Positions 46,252-55,562 of a DNA stretch of 64,000 bases are shown here, piece by piece. The notes beneath the pieces are model-generated. The model had not been told where the DNA came from and did no database searches. It saw only the letters and a program-made list of their open reading frames with translations. Each line of letters starts with the position of its first letter. Position 1 is the stretch's first letter. The stretch covers positions 1 through 64,000 of the forward strand of contig JADFZW010000022.1 of NCBI GenBank assembly GCA_015232355.1, in the 5' to 3' direction. The stretch comes from Oligoflexia bacterium (GTDB lineage Bacteria > Bdellovibrionota > Bacteriovoracia > Bacteriovoracales > Bacteriovoracaceae). The translations under genes and the position numbers were made by a program.

Positions 46252-47259
46252 ATGAAAGATCCATACGAAATATTAGGAGTTTTAAAAACCGCAAATCAGA
46301 ATGAAATTAAAAAAGCATATCATAAAAAGGCTAAAAAATTTCATCCTGATTTAAATCCAGGAAATAAAAGTGCTGAACTAACGTTTAAAGATATTTCTTT
46401 AGCATATGAAATTATTGGCAACAAAGAAGAACGTGAAAAGTATGATAGTGGTAAAACAGTTCAGCAGCAACAAGAAAGGCAACAAGAAAAGCAGCAAGAA
46501 CAAGAGAATGCTTTTAATTGGCAAAACAATAGTAAAAATACATTTTATAATAGAACAAAAGAAAATAATGATCGTTTCTCATATTCATTTGCAGAGGATT
46601 TTGGGGAAAATAATAGTGATTTCTTAGAGAATCTTTTTCGTTCAACAATGAGATCTAGTTATAAAAATGAGCAAAAAGATACTTCGAATACTTATTTTGA
46701 AAATGATGAATTTTATCAGATGGAAGTGGATTTTAAGGACGCAATATTAGGTGCAAATCGTGAGATTACCTTTCCGAATGGGAAGCGTTTGCAGATAAAA
46801 ATTCCACCAGGAGTAGAAAGTGGTACTAAACTGCGATTTAAAAATCAAGGAAGTGTAAGAAGAAGTGGCCCATTTACAGAATCTAAAAGATCCTCAGTAG
46901 AAAATGAGAAGAGATATCGTGGAGATGCATATGTTGAAATCACAGTTAAACCTCTTAAAGGATTTAGACGTGTAGGAAACACTATTGAAACAGAAGTGTC
47001 AATTAGTTTCATTGAAGCTTTATTAGGGGCCGAGATTAAGATTTCGACTATAGATGGATTTGTGATGCTAAAAATACCGTCGGGAACAGATACGGGAAGT
47101 CGTCTGCGCATTCGTGGTAAGGGAGTAGTTTTAGCAAAAGGAAGAGGAGATCAGATTGTACTTATAAAAGTTGTCTTACCTAAAATTATCAATACAGAGT
47201 TACAGAAGTCCATACGCGATTGGAAGGGAAAATATTCCTACAATCCAAGAGAAGATTAG
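46252..47259 (+). CDS. cbpA: CbpA-type DnaJ co-chaperone
   Basis: Co-chaperone that stimulates DnaK. The N-terminal J domain (DPYEILGVLKTANQNEIKKA, HPD in KKFHPDLNPG) is followed by a Gln/Glu-rich linker (QQQERQQEKQQEQ) and two beta-rich substrate-binding domains (IPPGVESGTKLRFKNQG, IPSGTDTGSRLRIRGKG). No zinc-finger Cys cluster is present, which separates CbpA from DnaJ. The C-terminal dimerisation region is short. No clear ribosome site precedes ATG, so translation may depend on the upstream gene. Third gene of the P4 operon. Confidence 0.9.
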   Translation: MKDPYEILGVLKTANQNEIKKAYHKKAKKFHPDLNPGNKSAELTFKDISLAYEIIGNKEEREKYDSGKTVQQQQERQQEKQQEQENAFNWQNNSKNTFYNRTKENNDRFSYSFAEDFGENNSDFLENLFRSTMRSSYKNEQKDTSNTYFENDEFYQMEVDFKDAILGANREITFPNGKRLQIKIPPGVESGTKLRFKNQGSVRRSGPFTESKRSSVENEKRYRGDAYVEITVKPLKGFRRVGNTIETEVSISFIEALLGAEIKISTIDGFVMLKIPSGTDTGSRLRIRGKGVVLAKGRGDQIVLIKVVLPKIINTELQKSIRDWKGKYSYNPRED

Positions 47260-47298
47260 GAATGATTTAAAACAAGCAAAAAAAAGGAGTTAAAAATA

Positions 47299-48366
47299 AT
47301 GAGTAGTAAAATATTTAATTGGAAATATAAAGATCAAAAAACTAATGAAGAGCTTGCAGAAGAAAGAGATCGCTCTAATATTTATTCTTTTCTCAAGAAC
47401 TCTAGATTTAGAACAGGGATTGAAGATAAGTCATCAATTCATCCTCTATTAATTTCAATTGTTATAACATTAGTTTATGTCGTACTTATTTCAATTTATA
47501 TTTGGTTTTCAAGTACATATGCTTCAAATGTTTCCTCAACCAAGATTGAATTAGAACAAATAGAATTAACTAAAGGATTATTTTTTGTTTTAGTTACAGG
47601 ATTGATCTTATTTATTTCATTTTATTTAATGTTTAGAAAAATGAAAATAAAAGATGAAATTATAATTACACAAAATAAATCAATAATTTTATCGGAAGGG
47701 ACTATCACTTCAGGTATATTTTCGATGTCGGTTTGTCATGATATAGGTAATTTGCTGAATATTATAGTAGGCAATGCGAGCATGTTAGGGATGACAAATA
47801 ATTTAACTGCCAGCGAGAAGGAAAATATAAGTGCAATTTATCTTGCATCAGAGAATATAAAAGAGCTTTTACAACGAATGATGGATGCAGGTAAAGGACG
47901 TGTTCCGAATCAAAAAGTTTTTGTTGATCTAACCATGATAGTTAAAGAGATTATTTGTTTTGCAAAATTTCATAACAAAATAAAAAAATGCAATATACGT
48001 CAAGATGTACCTGTTAATTTACGAGTAAATATAAACACACTTCTTTTTAGTATGGCCTTAATGAATATGATTCTTAATTCAGCAGAAGCATGTAATAATT
48101 CAGGTGAAATACTTATCAAATTAAAACAGCAAGATAGTATTGTATCTCTTGAAGTTCACGATAATGGTCCTGGAATCAGCGATGAAACTAAGAAGAAAAT
48201 ATTTAATCCATTTTTTACAACAAAACTAAATGGCAATGGACTGGGTCTTTTATCACTTAAAATATTTACTGATCAATGTAATGGTAAGATAGAAATTACA
48301 AAATCAGAACTTGGAGGTGCATGTTTTTCTATTTCATTTCCAACCTCTTTAAATCAGAAATTATAA
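47299..48366 (+). CDS. Orphan sensor histidine kinase
   Basis: A 355-residue inner-membrane kinase. TM1 (about 50-70) and TM2 (about 94-112) enclose only about 24 periplasmic residues, so it probably senses within the membrane or cytoplasm. His147 lies in SVCHDIGNLLNIIVG; the ATPase domain has NMILNSAEA, DNGPGI, FNPFFTTK and GNGLGLLSLK. No response regulator is adjacent. It closes the P4 operon, which makes it a plausible input to the P1-P8 regulon through an unlinked regulator. Strong ribosome site AAAAAGGAG. Confidence 0.88.
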   Translation: MSSKIFNWKYKDQKTNEELAEERDRSNIYSFLKNSRFRTGIEDKSSIHPLLISIVITLVYVVLISIYIWFSSTYASNVSSTKIELEQIELTKGLFFVLVTGLILFISFYLMFRKMKIKDEIIITQNKSIILSEGTITSGIFSMSVCHDIGNLLNIIVGNASMLGMTNNLTASEKENISAIYLASENIKELLQRMMDAGKGRVPNQKVFVDLTMIVKEIICFAKFHNKIKKCNIRQDVPVNLRVNINTLLFSMALMNMILNSAEACNNSGEILIKLKQQDSIVSLEVHDNGPGISDETKKKIFNPFFTTKLNGNGLGLLSLKIFTDQCNGKIEITKSELGGACFSISFPTSLNQKL

Positions 48367-48381
48367 AAATGATAACCTAAT

Positions 48382-49380
48382 TCATTCATTAGTTGATTTG
48401 CAAAGTGAATTGAAAGTACGTTCGTCTAGTGAAAGAGTGTCTCCATCTAACATTAATCTATCGATATATTTATGACTAAAATTTAATTCCATATTTTTGA
48501 TAATTTTATCATATCGATTAAATCTCTCGATAACTTCCAGATTATTTTTTTTCTTATCACAAAATGGAAGTAAATGTTGTTTTACTAATGTCCAGCGCTT
48601 TGGTGAATAAACGCTGTTATAATAGGTTTCATCAAAATATGGATTAACATAATCTCTTAAATCTAAATCTCTTGTCATTACCCATTCTCCATCGACAACA
48701 TCAAGATAAGGTTTATCCCCCAAGCACAAACTTTCAAAAAAAAGTAGGCCTTGGAAATTTGCTTCAATATCAGCATAGGAAAGGACTCCAGAGCTCTTGA
48801 GGCCAGCAAGACCCATTTCGCTTTTTAATCCCAAATTGGTTACTTTCTCATAAATATCATCTTTATCAAGACCTTTACGTAATCCTCTTGAATAAGACAT
48901 AAAATAAACAATACCCATTCCAAAAAAATGAGAGATCTTATCACTACCAAAATATATGCCATTTATATTAATGGTTGGACAACTATTAAGAAGAAATTTA
49001 CTCTTATTTTCTTCACGATAAATTGATTTGTTTAAATATTCATGTTGACTTGTCGGATACCTTGGAATCCGATCGATCTCAGAATTTTTATTAATCCATT
49101 TAGAGGTATTGGTTTCAATCCATCCATTAGTATCGATAGCTATTCTCATAGCTACTCTCCAACAACTGCGATTCATAATACTTCTATTGATTTTATCCAA
49201 CCGATGCTTAATTATTTGATTGAAATGTTTGTTAATTATTTCTGAAGAATCTGATATTTTTTCACCCCAACTAAGAAAGTTGTCAGTTTCCTCTGCACAT
49301 AAATCTCCAATAGGGAGGATAAAAAATAGCATTAAAATAAACAGTGTAATTTTTAAAATTTCATGAAATTTTTGTAACAT
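48382..49380 (-). CDS. Secreted protein of unknown function
   Basis: A 332-residue protein with signal peptide ending near LCA. The conserved-looking core GIYFGSDKISHFFGMGIVYFMSYSR combines a Gly-Ser-Asp-Lys-x-x-His motif with a hydrophobic helix; similar SDK-x-x-H/F segments occur in poorly described periplasmic families, but I cannot name one. Several Cys pairs (SCW, SCP, LCLG, FCD, LCK) suggest disulfides. It converges with the histidine kinase gene. AAAGGAG lies before ATG. No regulon box was found upstream. Confidence 0.75.
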   Translation of the reverse strand: MLQKFHEILKITLFILMLFFILPIGDLCAEETDNFLSWGEKISDSSEIINKHFNQIIKHRLDKINRSIMNRSCWRVAMRIAIDTNGWIETNTSKWINKNSEIDRIPRYPTSQHEYLNKSIYREENKSKFLLNSCPTININGIYFGSDKISHFFGMGIVYFMSYSRGLRKGLDKDDIYEKVTNLGLKSEMGLAGLKSSGVLSYADIEANFQGLLFFESLCLGDKPYLDVVDGEWVMTRDLDLRDYVNPYFDETYYNSVYSPKRWTLVKQHLLPFCDKKKNNLEVIERFNRYDKIIKNMELNFSHKYIDRLMLDGDTLSLDERTFNSLCKSTNE

Positions 49381-49619
49381 AAGAAACTCCTTTAAATGTT
49401 ATTTAAAATTATTATTAAATATTAAAGAGAAGTTCAAAGAAGCAATAAAATATTTTGATATATAAATATTTTATTAAATTAAGAATTCATCTATTAATAA
49501 AAATATTTAATCTAAAAAAAATTTAATCTAAAAAGATGAACTGGGGAGTAGTCTTGTACATCAGAAAAATATTTTAATCTATTTAAAATTAGGATTTATA
49601 AATTCAAGTTAGCACATCC

Positions 49620-49687
49620 CTAATTAGAGTGCCATGCTCTTTTGGTTTCGCAGTTGCGAAACCAAAAGAGCATGGCACTCTAATTAG
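49620..49687. terminator. Perfect 33-bp inverted repeat (hairpin)
   Basis: Left arm 49620-49652 and right arm 49655-49687 are perfect reverse complements with a two-base centre (GT). GC of the arm is about 42%, well above its surroundings. It contains the stop codon of the 49680-50618 gene. It could terminate transcription, though no T run follows on either strand. No other copy was noticed in the window. The region 49381-49619 is otherwise AT-rich non-coding DNA. Confidence 0.8.
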
Positions 49688-50618
49688 AAAAAAGTGTTTG
49701 CAATTTCATTCGTTGAATAGGATTAGAGTTACCCAATTGATAAGCGGCCTCGATAATGGCAAATCTTGTTTTAGCGGGAACTCCATTTAGTCCCCAAATA
49801 TTATTAACAATCTCAGCAGCATGCCTTGGAGTACAACCACTAAATGATAAAATCATTCCAAAGACACTCGGACCTCTATGTTTTTGAGCATCACATCCTA
49901 CGGCAATGTAATGGTGTTTTTCAGCACAATCAAGAAAATTATTTTCTTCATAGAAAAAAGAACCTCTAAGTTTTCTCATAAACATCCAAGAGGCCAGTCT
50001 TGGAAATACAAGAGAGACACCACTGATGTGTTTATAATTGAATTTATTTGCAGCAACTTTATTAGTTCTTCCCACGTACCATGTACAATAGGAATTTTCA
50101 CTTATAGAAGAAGAATAATTGGTTGCAAGCTTCGCCATCTCCTTTGTGGTAGATTTACCTATGGCCATTCCAGCAACTACAACTGATCCTAATTGAAAGA
50201 GATGTAAACGTTGGATGCTTTTTTGATCGATAGAGTTCAGTGCAGTTGATGTATTATTGTTATTGTTATTGTTATTGTTATTATTATACTTGACTTCAAA
50301 ATTAGCAAATTTATTAGGGTCACAATATGTAGGTTCAATAGTGGTTTTTTGATTGTTTTTTTGCAAATAGATACTTGAATTATTTTCTTCATCTAAATTA
50401 ATAGTATCTACATTAAAATCATTTTCTGAGATTTTATTATCCCAATATTCATCAGAGAAAATGTTATCGCAATCATTATCATAACATTGTTCAAGATCAA
50501 TGTTATTGGCAGCAAAAGTAAAATTAGAGGTAGAGACAAAGGTAACAAAAGTGAAAATAAAGAAAATTGAAAAAAAGAAAGTTGAAAAAAAGAAAATAGA
50601 ACTTCTCGAGATAATCAT
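49680..50618 (-). CDS. Secreted protein with Asn run, unknown function
   Basis: A 312-residue protein. An n-region-poor hydrophobic signal (SSIFFFSTFFFSIFFIFTFV) ends near FAA; an acidic Asn/Asp-rich segment follows, then a run of nine Asn from a TTATTG-type repeat. The C-terminal 180 residues look folded: SYCTWYVGRTNKVAANKF, HYIAVGCDAQKHRGPSVFG, GCTPRHAAEIVNNIWG and paired Cys. I recognise no family. The stop codon lies in the 33-bp hairpin. The ribosome site is AAAGGG. Confidence 0.75.
   Translation of the reverse strand: MIISRSSIFFFSTFFFSIFFIFTFVTFVSTSNFTFAANNIDLEQCYDNDCDNIFSDEYWDNKISENDFNVDTINLDEENNSSIYLQKNNQKTTIEPTYCDPNKFANFEVKYNNNNNNNNNNNTSTALNSIDQKSIQRLHLFQLGSVVVAGMAIGKSTTKEMAKLATNYSSSISENSYCTWYVGRTNKVAANKFNYKHISGVSLVFPRLASWMFMRKLRGSFFYEENNFLDCAEKHHYIAVGCDAQKHRGPSVFGMILSFSGCTPRHAAEIVNNIWGLNGVPAKTRFAIIEAAYQLGNSNPIQRMKLQTLFSN
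50253..50287. repeat. TTATTG hexanucleotide repeat encoding Asn run
   Basis: About five TTATTG units on the plus strand encode consecutive Asn residues (AAC/AAT alternating) in the secreted protein on the minus strand. Confidence 0.85.
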
Positions 50619-50637
50619 GTGAATTCCCTTTCGATTG

Positions 50638-50664
50638 TTCTGATCCTCAAAAAATTGATCAGAA
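50638..50664. promoter_or_regulatory. Perfect 8-bp dyad upstream of 49680-50618 gene
   Basis: TTCTGATC (50638-50645) and GATCAGAA (50657-50664), with an 11-bp spacer, lie 20-46 bases upstream of the start codon at 50618. It may be an operator or leader stem. The 334-bp gap 50619-50952 otherwise holds only P5 and AT-rich sequence. Confidence 0.4.
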
Positions 50665-50857
50665 GTTAATATTAGTGGCCCTTAATCCCAACGGAAATGA
50701 AACAAATAAAGAAATTTCCTATTTTTTATAATGTTTTTTGGTGGGACATAAAAATATCTATATAAATTGTTAATGATAATTACCATACAGCACGTTGATC
50801 TAAATAAAAAGTGAAAGATAGGTTAAGAATTTGTTAAGAAGAATGTTTCATGAAGTA

Positions 50858-50906
50858 AACATAATTTCATCTTATGTTTAGTATTTATTTATATGATAAA
50901 TGTTAA
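50858..50906 (+). promoter_or_regulatory. P5: regulon promoter of cotH operon
   Basis: It has the most symmetric dyad of the set (50858-50878, perfect arms AACATAA / TTATGTT, 7-bp centre), -35 TTAGTA (50878-50883), 17 bp, -10 TGTTAA (50901-50906). Transcription would begin near 50913, which excludes the ATG at 50893 as the cotH start. Confidence 0.78.
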
Positions 50907-50952
50907 GGTTCGTTTCTTTTTACAATGTAATTATCAAAAAAGGAGTTCGAGA

Positions 50953-52383
50953 ATGATCTATGGTGCTATAAATAAATATCTCTACAAAAATCAACGCTAC
51001 AAAAATCAGTGGAGTTATTGGATAGGTATTACTGTAATTGTGATGTTTCTTTCTATCGGAAGTATGAAAACAAGAATAGTATTTGCAAATGAAATCTTTA
51101 ATTACAATAAAGGTTCTCCCCTTCCCTTAATACACTTAAATACTCCTGAAGATGAATACATTAATAGATATGAAGATACATTTGGAGTTTTAGTTCAAAA
51201 TGATTCATCTAATGATATAAAAATAAAACTACACGGAAAAAGTTCAATTACATACAAACAAAAATCCTTTGAAGTAGAGTTTATCAATAAAGAAAAGGAA
51301 AGCATTTCTAAACCTTTTTTTAATCTTCCAATCGGTAAAGAATGGATTTTTCATTCTCCTTATGTAGATCGCTCACTTGTGAGAAATGCTTTGGCATATC
51401 GTTTGGGACGAGAAATGGGGGCCACACATAACAATTATTCATTTGCACCACGAAGTTTTTTTACTGAAGTATCACTAGATGATGAGTATCATGGTGTTTA
51501 TCTTGTTGTAGAAAGAAATGAATTGGGTAAGTTTCGAATAGATATTCCAAAAATGGAATTAGATAAACCAGAACAAGTTTCTTTCATTCTAGAAGTTTCT
51601 AGTAAAAGTGGAAATTTTACTAGCAAATATGGTACTGGTATAAAATATCGTTATCCTAAAATAAATAATTTTGATAAATGGGAAAAAATAAATCCTATAA
51701 ACACAAAAAAGATAAAGAAAAATATCCAAGCAAGAATAAATTCGTTTGAGGATGCTTTAGTTAGTGATCAGTTTGAAGATCCAAAACTTGGGTATGCAGC
51801 TCACATTAACGTTGATAGTTTTGTTGATTATTTGATAATGCAGGAAGTGTCCAAAAATGTAGATGGTTATAGACGTAGCACTTGGTTTTATGCGGGCCCT
51901 GAAGGAAAAATAACTATGGGTCCTATTTGGGATTTTGATGTAGCATTTGGTAACTTAAATTTTTATAGAATGGGTACGAGATTTGGTTGGGTTGTTCATA
52001 AAAAACGCTTTTTTGATGGCAATAGACCAACCTTCTGGTTCCGTCGTTTACTTGAGGATCCTGCATTTGTTAAAAAAGTAATTGATCGCTATTATTTTTT
52101 ACGTGAAGCTGGACAAATTCTTAGTATGAATCATATTCGCACTATTATTGATGAGTTTATTTCTACTTTAGGTGAAGCAGGTCTACGCCAAGAAGACAGA
52201 TGGAGAAATACTTATACTAACCCTCTTCATTCAATTCTTTTTCATGCATTCCCTTGGAAAAGAACATTCTATGGAAATCTTGATCTGATAGATAGTTGGA
52301 TATTCAAGCGTCTTAATTGGATGGATAAGCATATACAACAAATTGGTTATGTGGATCCTGAAGTTCTAGAACAAGAAGAATAA
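50953..52383 (+). CDS. cotH: CotH-family protein kinase-like protein
   Basis: About 476 residues. Start ATG 50953 is chosen because AAAAGGAG precedes it and P5 would start transcription after the earlier in-frame ATG at 50893. A membrane/signal segment near residue 25-45 (WIGITVIVMFLSIG) leads to the CotH domain: IKLHGKSSITYKQKSFEVEF, SPYVDRSLVRNALAYRLGREMG, YHGVYLVVER, and the metal-binding GPIWDFDVAFGN. CotH proteins are atypical kinases that phosphorylate extracytoplasmic proteins in spore coats and fungal surfaces. It lies near VTC and DUF4956 genes, a recurring association. Confidence 0.9.
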   Translation: MIYGAINKYLYKNQRYKNQWSYWIGITVIVMFLSIGSMKTRIVFANEIFNYNKGSPLPLIHLNTPEDEYINRYEDTFGVLVQNDSSNDIKIKLHGKSSITYKQKSFEVEFINKEKESISKPFFNLPIGKEWIFHSPYVDRSLVRNALAYRLGREMGATHNNYSFAPRSFFTEVSLDDEYHGVYLVVERNELGKFRIDIPKMELDKPEQVSFILEVSSKSGNFTSKYGTGIKYRYPKINNFDKWEKINPINTKKIKKNIQARINSFEDALVSDQFEDPKLGYAAHINVDSFVDYLIMQEVSKNVDGYRRSTWFYAGPEGKITMGPIWDFDVAFGNLNFYRMGTRFGWVVHKKRFFDGNRPTFWFRRLLEDPAFVKKVIDRYYFLREAGQILSMNHIRTIIDEFISTLGEAGLRQEDRWRNTYTNPLHSILFHAFPWKRTFYGNLDLIDSWIFKRLNWMDKHIQQIGYVDPEVLEQEE

Positions 52384-52393
52384 GGAAAATTTT

Positions 52394-53764
52394 ATGAAAA
52401 AAAAAGTTATCATAATTGCGCCTGCAGGTGCGAGTGCTAATGTATTTAAAAATTTTATGCATTTACCTTTACTAGGTCCTTTTTATCTGGGAACAATTCT
52501 AGAACAAGCGGGTTTTGAAGTTGTTATTTACAATGAATATAACGTTGAAGATGAAATACCCCTTCATTATGCTCACTTTGATTTTCTTTTACTGAGTCTA
52601 ATTACTCCTACGCTAGAGAGGGGTCATAAAATTGCAAGTAATTTTAGAAAGATCAATCCAAAAATAAAAATCATTATTGGTGGTATACATCCTACACTTC
52701 ATCCCGATGAATCGCTGGAATTTGCGGACATAGTTGTTAAGGGAGAAGCAGAAGAGATTATTGTAGATTTACTTAAAAACGATTTGAATTTAAACGAGCG
52801 TATTATTACAACAAAGCATCTAACTGATCTTGATAAAATTCCCATCCCTAATTTCAATCTCATGCATAGTAAGGAGTTGTTAAAAATATATCCTATCATC
52901 ACCTCCAGAGGTTGTCCTCATGATTGTAGTTTTTGTTCTGTTAGCAAAACATTTGGAAGAAAATATCGTGTGGCCAATGTAAATAAAATCATTGAAGAAA
53001 TATCAACTACTGTTCGACAAAATCAGATATTTTTTTATGACGATAATTTTACGGCCGACAAGGATAGAGTAAAATATTTATTACATCAAATGCTTCTTAA
53101 AAATATCAAAAAGGAATGGATAGCACAAACAAGAATAGATATCGCAGATGATGATGAGTTATTAAGCTTGATGAAAAGGAGTGGATGTAAAAAAATATAC
53201 TTAGGATTAGAGTCAATTAGCAATCAGGTTCTTAAAGAATATAAGAAATCGCAAACTATTGAGGATATTGAAGAGGGATTAAAAAAAATTCACGCAGCAG
53301 GTATTGCTGTTCATGGAATGTTTATTTTTGGTTCTGATAGTGATACTCCTCAAATCTTTAAAAAAACAGTTGAGTTTTGTAAAAAAAATAAGATAGAGAC
53401 TTCACAATATTTAGCATTAACTCCATTTCCTGGAACGCAAATTTACCAAGAGATGGAAAAATCAAATAGAGTTCTCCATAAAAAATGGAGTTACTATGAT
53501 ACCATTCATGTTGTGTTTAAACCAAAATCATTATCTGCTCTGGATCTTCAAAATAATATCATATCATCGTTTGAAGAATTTTATTCTTGTTCCAATATCA
53601 TTAAAGAATTTATTTTATCAATTATACGCTTTAAAAAATTTGACATATCAAGCTTTAATATTCATAAGTCTGCTCTAAAAATAATTAATGAGTGGAAAAA
53701 AAACAACTTACAATATTTAAAATTATTAGAAAATAAGACTGAAAAAGAAGAGATGATCAGTTAG
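52394..53764 (+). CDS. B12-binding radical SAM protein
   Basis: A 456-residue cytoplasmic enzyme. The N-terminal cobalamin-binding Rossmann domain (about 1-135; IIAPAGA, LGPFYLGTILEQAGFEVVIYNEY, IIGGIHPTLHPDESL) precedes the radical SAM core with [4Fe-4S] ligands Cys174, Cys178 and Cys181 in RGCPHDCSFCSVSK. Related proteins methylate or rearrange lipids, hopanoids and antibiotics; the substrate here is unknown. It is 10 bp after cotH and probably co-transcribed from P5, so a lipid or surface-polymer substrate is plausible. Confidence 0.88.
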   Translation: MKKKVIIIAPAGASANVFKNFMHLPLLGPFYLGTILEQAGFEVVIYNEYNVEDEIPLHYAHFDFLLLSLITPTLERGHKIASNFRKINPKIKIIIGGIHPTLHPDESLEFADIVVKGEAEEIIVDLLKNDLNLNERIITTKHLTDLDKIPIPNFNLMHSKELLKIYPIITSRGCPHDCSFCSVSKTFGRKYRVANVNKIIEEISTTVRQNQIFFYDDNFTADKDRVKYLLHQMLLKNIKKEWIAQTRIDIADDDELLSLMKRSGCKKIYLGLESISNQVLKEYKKSQTIEDIEEGLKKIHAAGIAVHGMFIFGSDSDTPQIFKKTVEFCKKNKIETSQYLALTPFPGTQIYQEMEKSNRVLHKKWSYYDTIHVVFKPKSLSALDLQNNIISSFEEFYSCSNIIKEFILSIIRFKKFDISSFNIHKSALKIINEWKKNNLQYLKLLENKTEKEEMIS

Positions 53765-53837
53765 CGTTGAACTTCTAATAGCATTCCTAGCATCTAGTAG
53801 ATCCATAAACATTGTTATGTCTTCCATGAAATTAAAT

Positions 53838-54431
53838 TTACTGAGCAATAGACATGTCTTGAAATAAATCATTTGCGGTAATTTCTAGGTTTTGATTGAT
53901 CTTTTTTCCAAAGATAGAGATTAAAAAGCTAGCATAAAAACTACTAAAATAATCTACATTAGTGTGTGACCAATTACCTTGAGAATCAAATTTTTCTTCT
54001 ATTGTCCATATTGTTTCACCACTAACAAAAGGGGTAGAATGAGATAATTGATAGCTTGATATTAAACGATCGACTTCTTCCCAAGAAGGATAGGTATTTA
54101 TAATGGTAACTTTATTTAAGTCATTTGCTACTACTTCTATATAGCTAAAATATTTATACTGCTTAATATTGTCAACATATGTCCAAATAAACATATGATT
54201 TGCATCCACTACTTCCACTTTTTTAATGCTTTCAATTCCAGTTAATTTATATTTGCATCCTTGGTTACAATAATTTTCGTAATCGAGTAAAATTTCTTTA
54301 ATCACATTTTTCCTTAACTTGAAGTCACCATTCTTAGTAATGGTAAAGATTTTTGCATCAACATTTGCTGAAAATAAAAATTGACTTAAAAAAATAATAG
54401 TAAAAAAATACTTGCTTACATTTTTGAACAT
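53838..54431 (-). CDS. Secreted protein, possible START/SRPBCC-like fold
   Basis: A 197-residue protein with a signal peptide cleaved near VDA. The mature part alternates strands and ends in a long helix (SFYASFLISIFGKKINQNLEITANDLF), which suits a START/polyketide-cyclase-like lipid-binding fold, but no diagnostic motif is certain. Cys pair CNQGC. It is transcribed from P8, divergent from the VTC operon, which supports a shared envelope function. The ribosome site is AGAGGTG. Confidence 0.72.
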   Translation of the reverse strand: MFKNVSKYFFTIIFLSQFLFSANVDAKIFTITKNGDFKLRKNVIKEILLDYENYCNQGCKYKLTGIESIKKVEVVDANHMFIWTYVDNIKQYKYFSYIEVVANDLNKVTIINTYPSWEEVDRLISSYQLSHSTPFVSGETIWTIEEKFDSQGNWSHTNVDYFSSFYASFLISIFGKKINQNLEITANDLFQDMSIAQ

Positions 54432-54489
54432 AAAACACCTCTTTTGTTTAAATCATCTTATATATATGTATAAGATTTTATAAAAATTC

Positions 54490-54538
54490 TTAGCACAGAC
54501 TTTATTGGTAGATATCAAATATTAAATGAATTATTGTT
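54490..54538 (-). promoter_or_regulatory. P8: regulon promoter of 53838-54431 gene
   Basis: On the minus strand: dyad-type box 54518-54538 (16 of 21 positions agree with the group), -35 TTGATA (54513-54518), 17 bp, -10 TGCTAA (54490-54495). It forms a divergent pair with P6, 35 bp apart. Confidence 0.7.
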
Positions 54539-54573
54539 CACGAACAGAAAAAAACTATTTTCTTTTTTTTGTG

Positions 54574-54622
54574 AACACTACTTCACTCTAGTTTGAATAT
54601 TAATTCATAAGACTCATGCTAG
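54574..54622 (+). promoter_or_regulatory. P6: regulon promoter of VTC operon
   Basis: Box 54574-54594 (AACACTA left arm), -35 TTGAAT one base off register or TGAATA in register, -10 TGCTAG (54617-54622). The predicted start near 54630 excludes the ATG at 54616, which is part of the -10 box. Confidence 0.65.
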
Positions 54623-54657
54623 TTTATAATTTTTTAAATTGTGAAAGGAGTACATGT

Positions 54658-55518
54658 ATGCAATTAGCTTATCGTCAACAAGAATATCATGAAACGAGTG
54701 ATCCAATATTAAAAGAGGAGCATTTTTTTGATAGAATCGAAGATAAATACGTGATGAATAATGAAATGCTGGAACCATTATTAAAAAAAATAGATCAGAG
54801 GATGTTGCCATCCTATAATGGTAATGATGTTAAATATACATTAATTGAATCTATTTATTTTGATTCATTGTCATTGGAATTATATCAACATCACTTACAA
54901 GATCTTCCTGTTCGTTATAAAATTCGAGTTAGAAAATATGGTCCTGGTGGAGCATGGGATAATGAGACACTATTTTGGGAAATAAAAACCAAAGAATTAG
55001 GAAAGTCAAAAAAAGTTAGATTTAAAATTAATAAAGATGATTTAATGCTGCTAACACGAGGATTGCCCATGAAATATTCATCTGATTTGTTGGAAATGAA
55101 TGCTAATTTGGGAGAAGAAAAATTACGAAAAAGATTAGCTAAAACCCAGGAAGTGTATAACAAGCTTTCGCCTATTCCATCAATGAAAATACGCTATCTT
55201 AGACATGCCTTTGAATTAGGTGAAACTAGAGTAACAATTGATAATAATATTTATTCAACATATTTACTTCCAAGAATAAAACAAAAACTTAGATTGAATT
55301 CAAATAAAGAAGGAGCAATTATTAATGGTGAAGTATTTGAAAATAAAATTATAGAAATGCTTGATAAATTTCATAGAAAAGACATTGTGGTGATGGAAGT
55401 TAAATATCAAGGGGCACTTCCTGATTGGTTTAACGATATATTGTACGAGTTTGAGTTGATAAAAACATCTTTTTCAAAATATTTTTATTTCATATCACGA
55501 GTAATGTTACCACGTTAA
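54658..55518 (+). CDS. VTC-domain polyphosphate polymerase-like protein
   Basis: A 286-residue cytoplasmic protein of the VTC family, related to the yeast polyphosphate polymerase. Basic and acidic tunnel residues are recognisable: EDKYVMNN, IESIYFDS, VRYKIRVRKYG, WEIKTKELGKSKKVRF, and the late VVMEVKYQGALPDWF. The start at 54658 has AAAGGAG upstream; an earlier ATG at 54616 falls inside the P6 -10 box. It is followed by a DUF4956 gene, the usual partner of VTC in bacteria, and lies close to CotH. Confidence 0.9.
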   Translation: MQLAYRQQEYHETSDPILKEEHFFDRIEDKYVMNNEMLEPLLKKIDQRMLPSYNGNDVKYTLIESIYFDSLSLELYQHHLQDLPVRYKIRVRKYGPGGAWDNETLFWEIKTKELGKSKKVRFKINKDDLMLLTRGLPMKYSSDLLEMNANLGEEKLRKRLAKTQEVYNKLSPIPSMKIRYLRHAFELGETRVTIDNNIYSTYLLPRIKQKLRLNSNKEGAIINGEVFENKIIEMLDKFHRKDIVVMEVKYQGALPDWFNDILYEFELIKTSFSKYFYFISRVMLPR

Positions 55519-55562
55519 TTATAGGGCCTGTAATCCTATAGTCTTCCACAAAAAGGATAATA

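Noticed and set aside
50769..50787. Fur-box-like sequence (about 14 of 19 matches to the E. coli consensus)
   Set aside because: The match is largely AATGATAAT, which is expected by chance in AT-rich DNA, and no iron genes are adjacent.
50893..50952. Longer N-terminus for CotH from ATG 50893
   Set aside because: The P5 -10 box overlaps this region and ATG 50953 has a strong ribosome site.
54616..54657. Longer N-terminus for the VTC protein from ATG 54616
   Set aside because: That ATG is part of the P6 -10 element and lacks a ribosome site; ATG 54658 has AAAGGAG.
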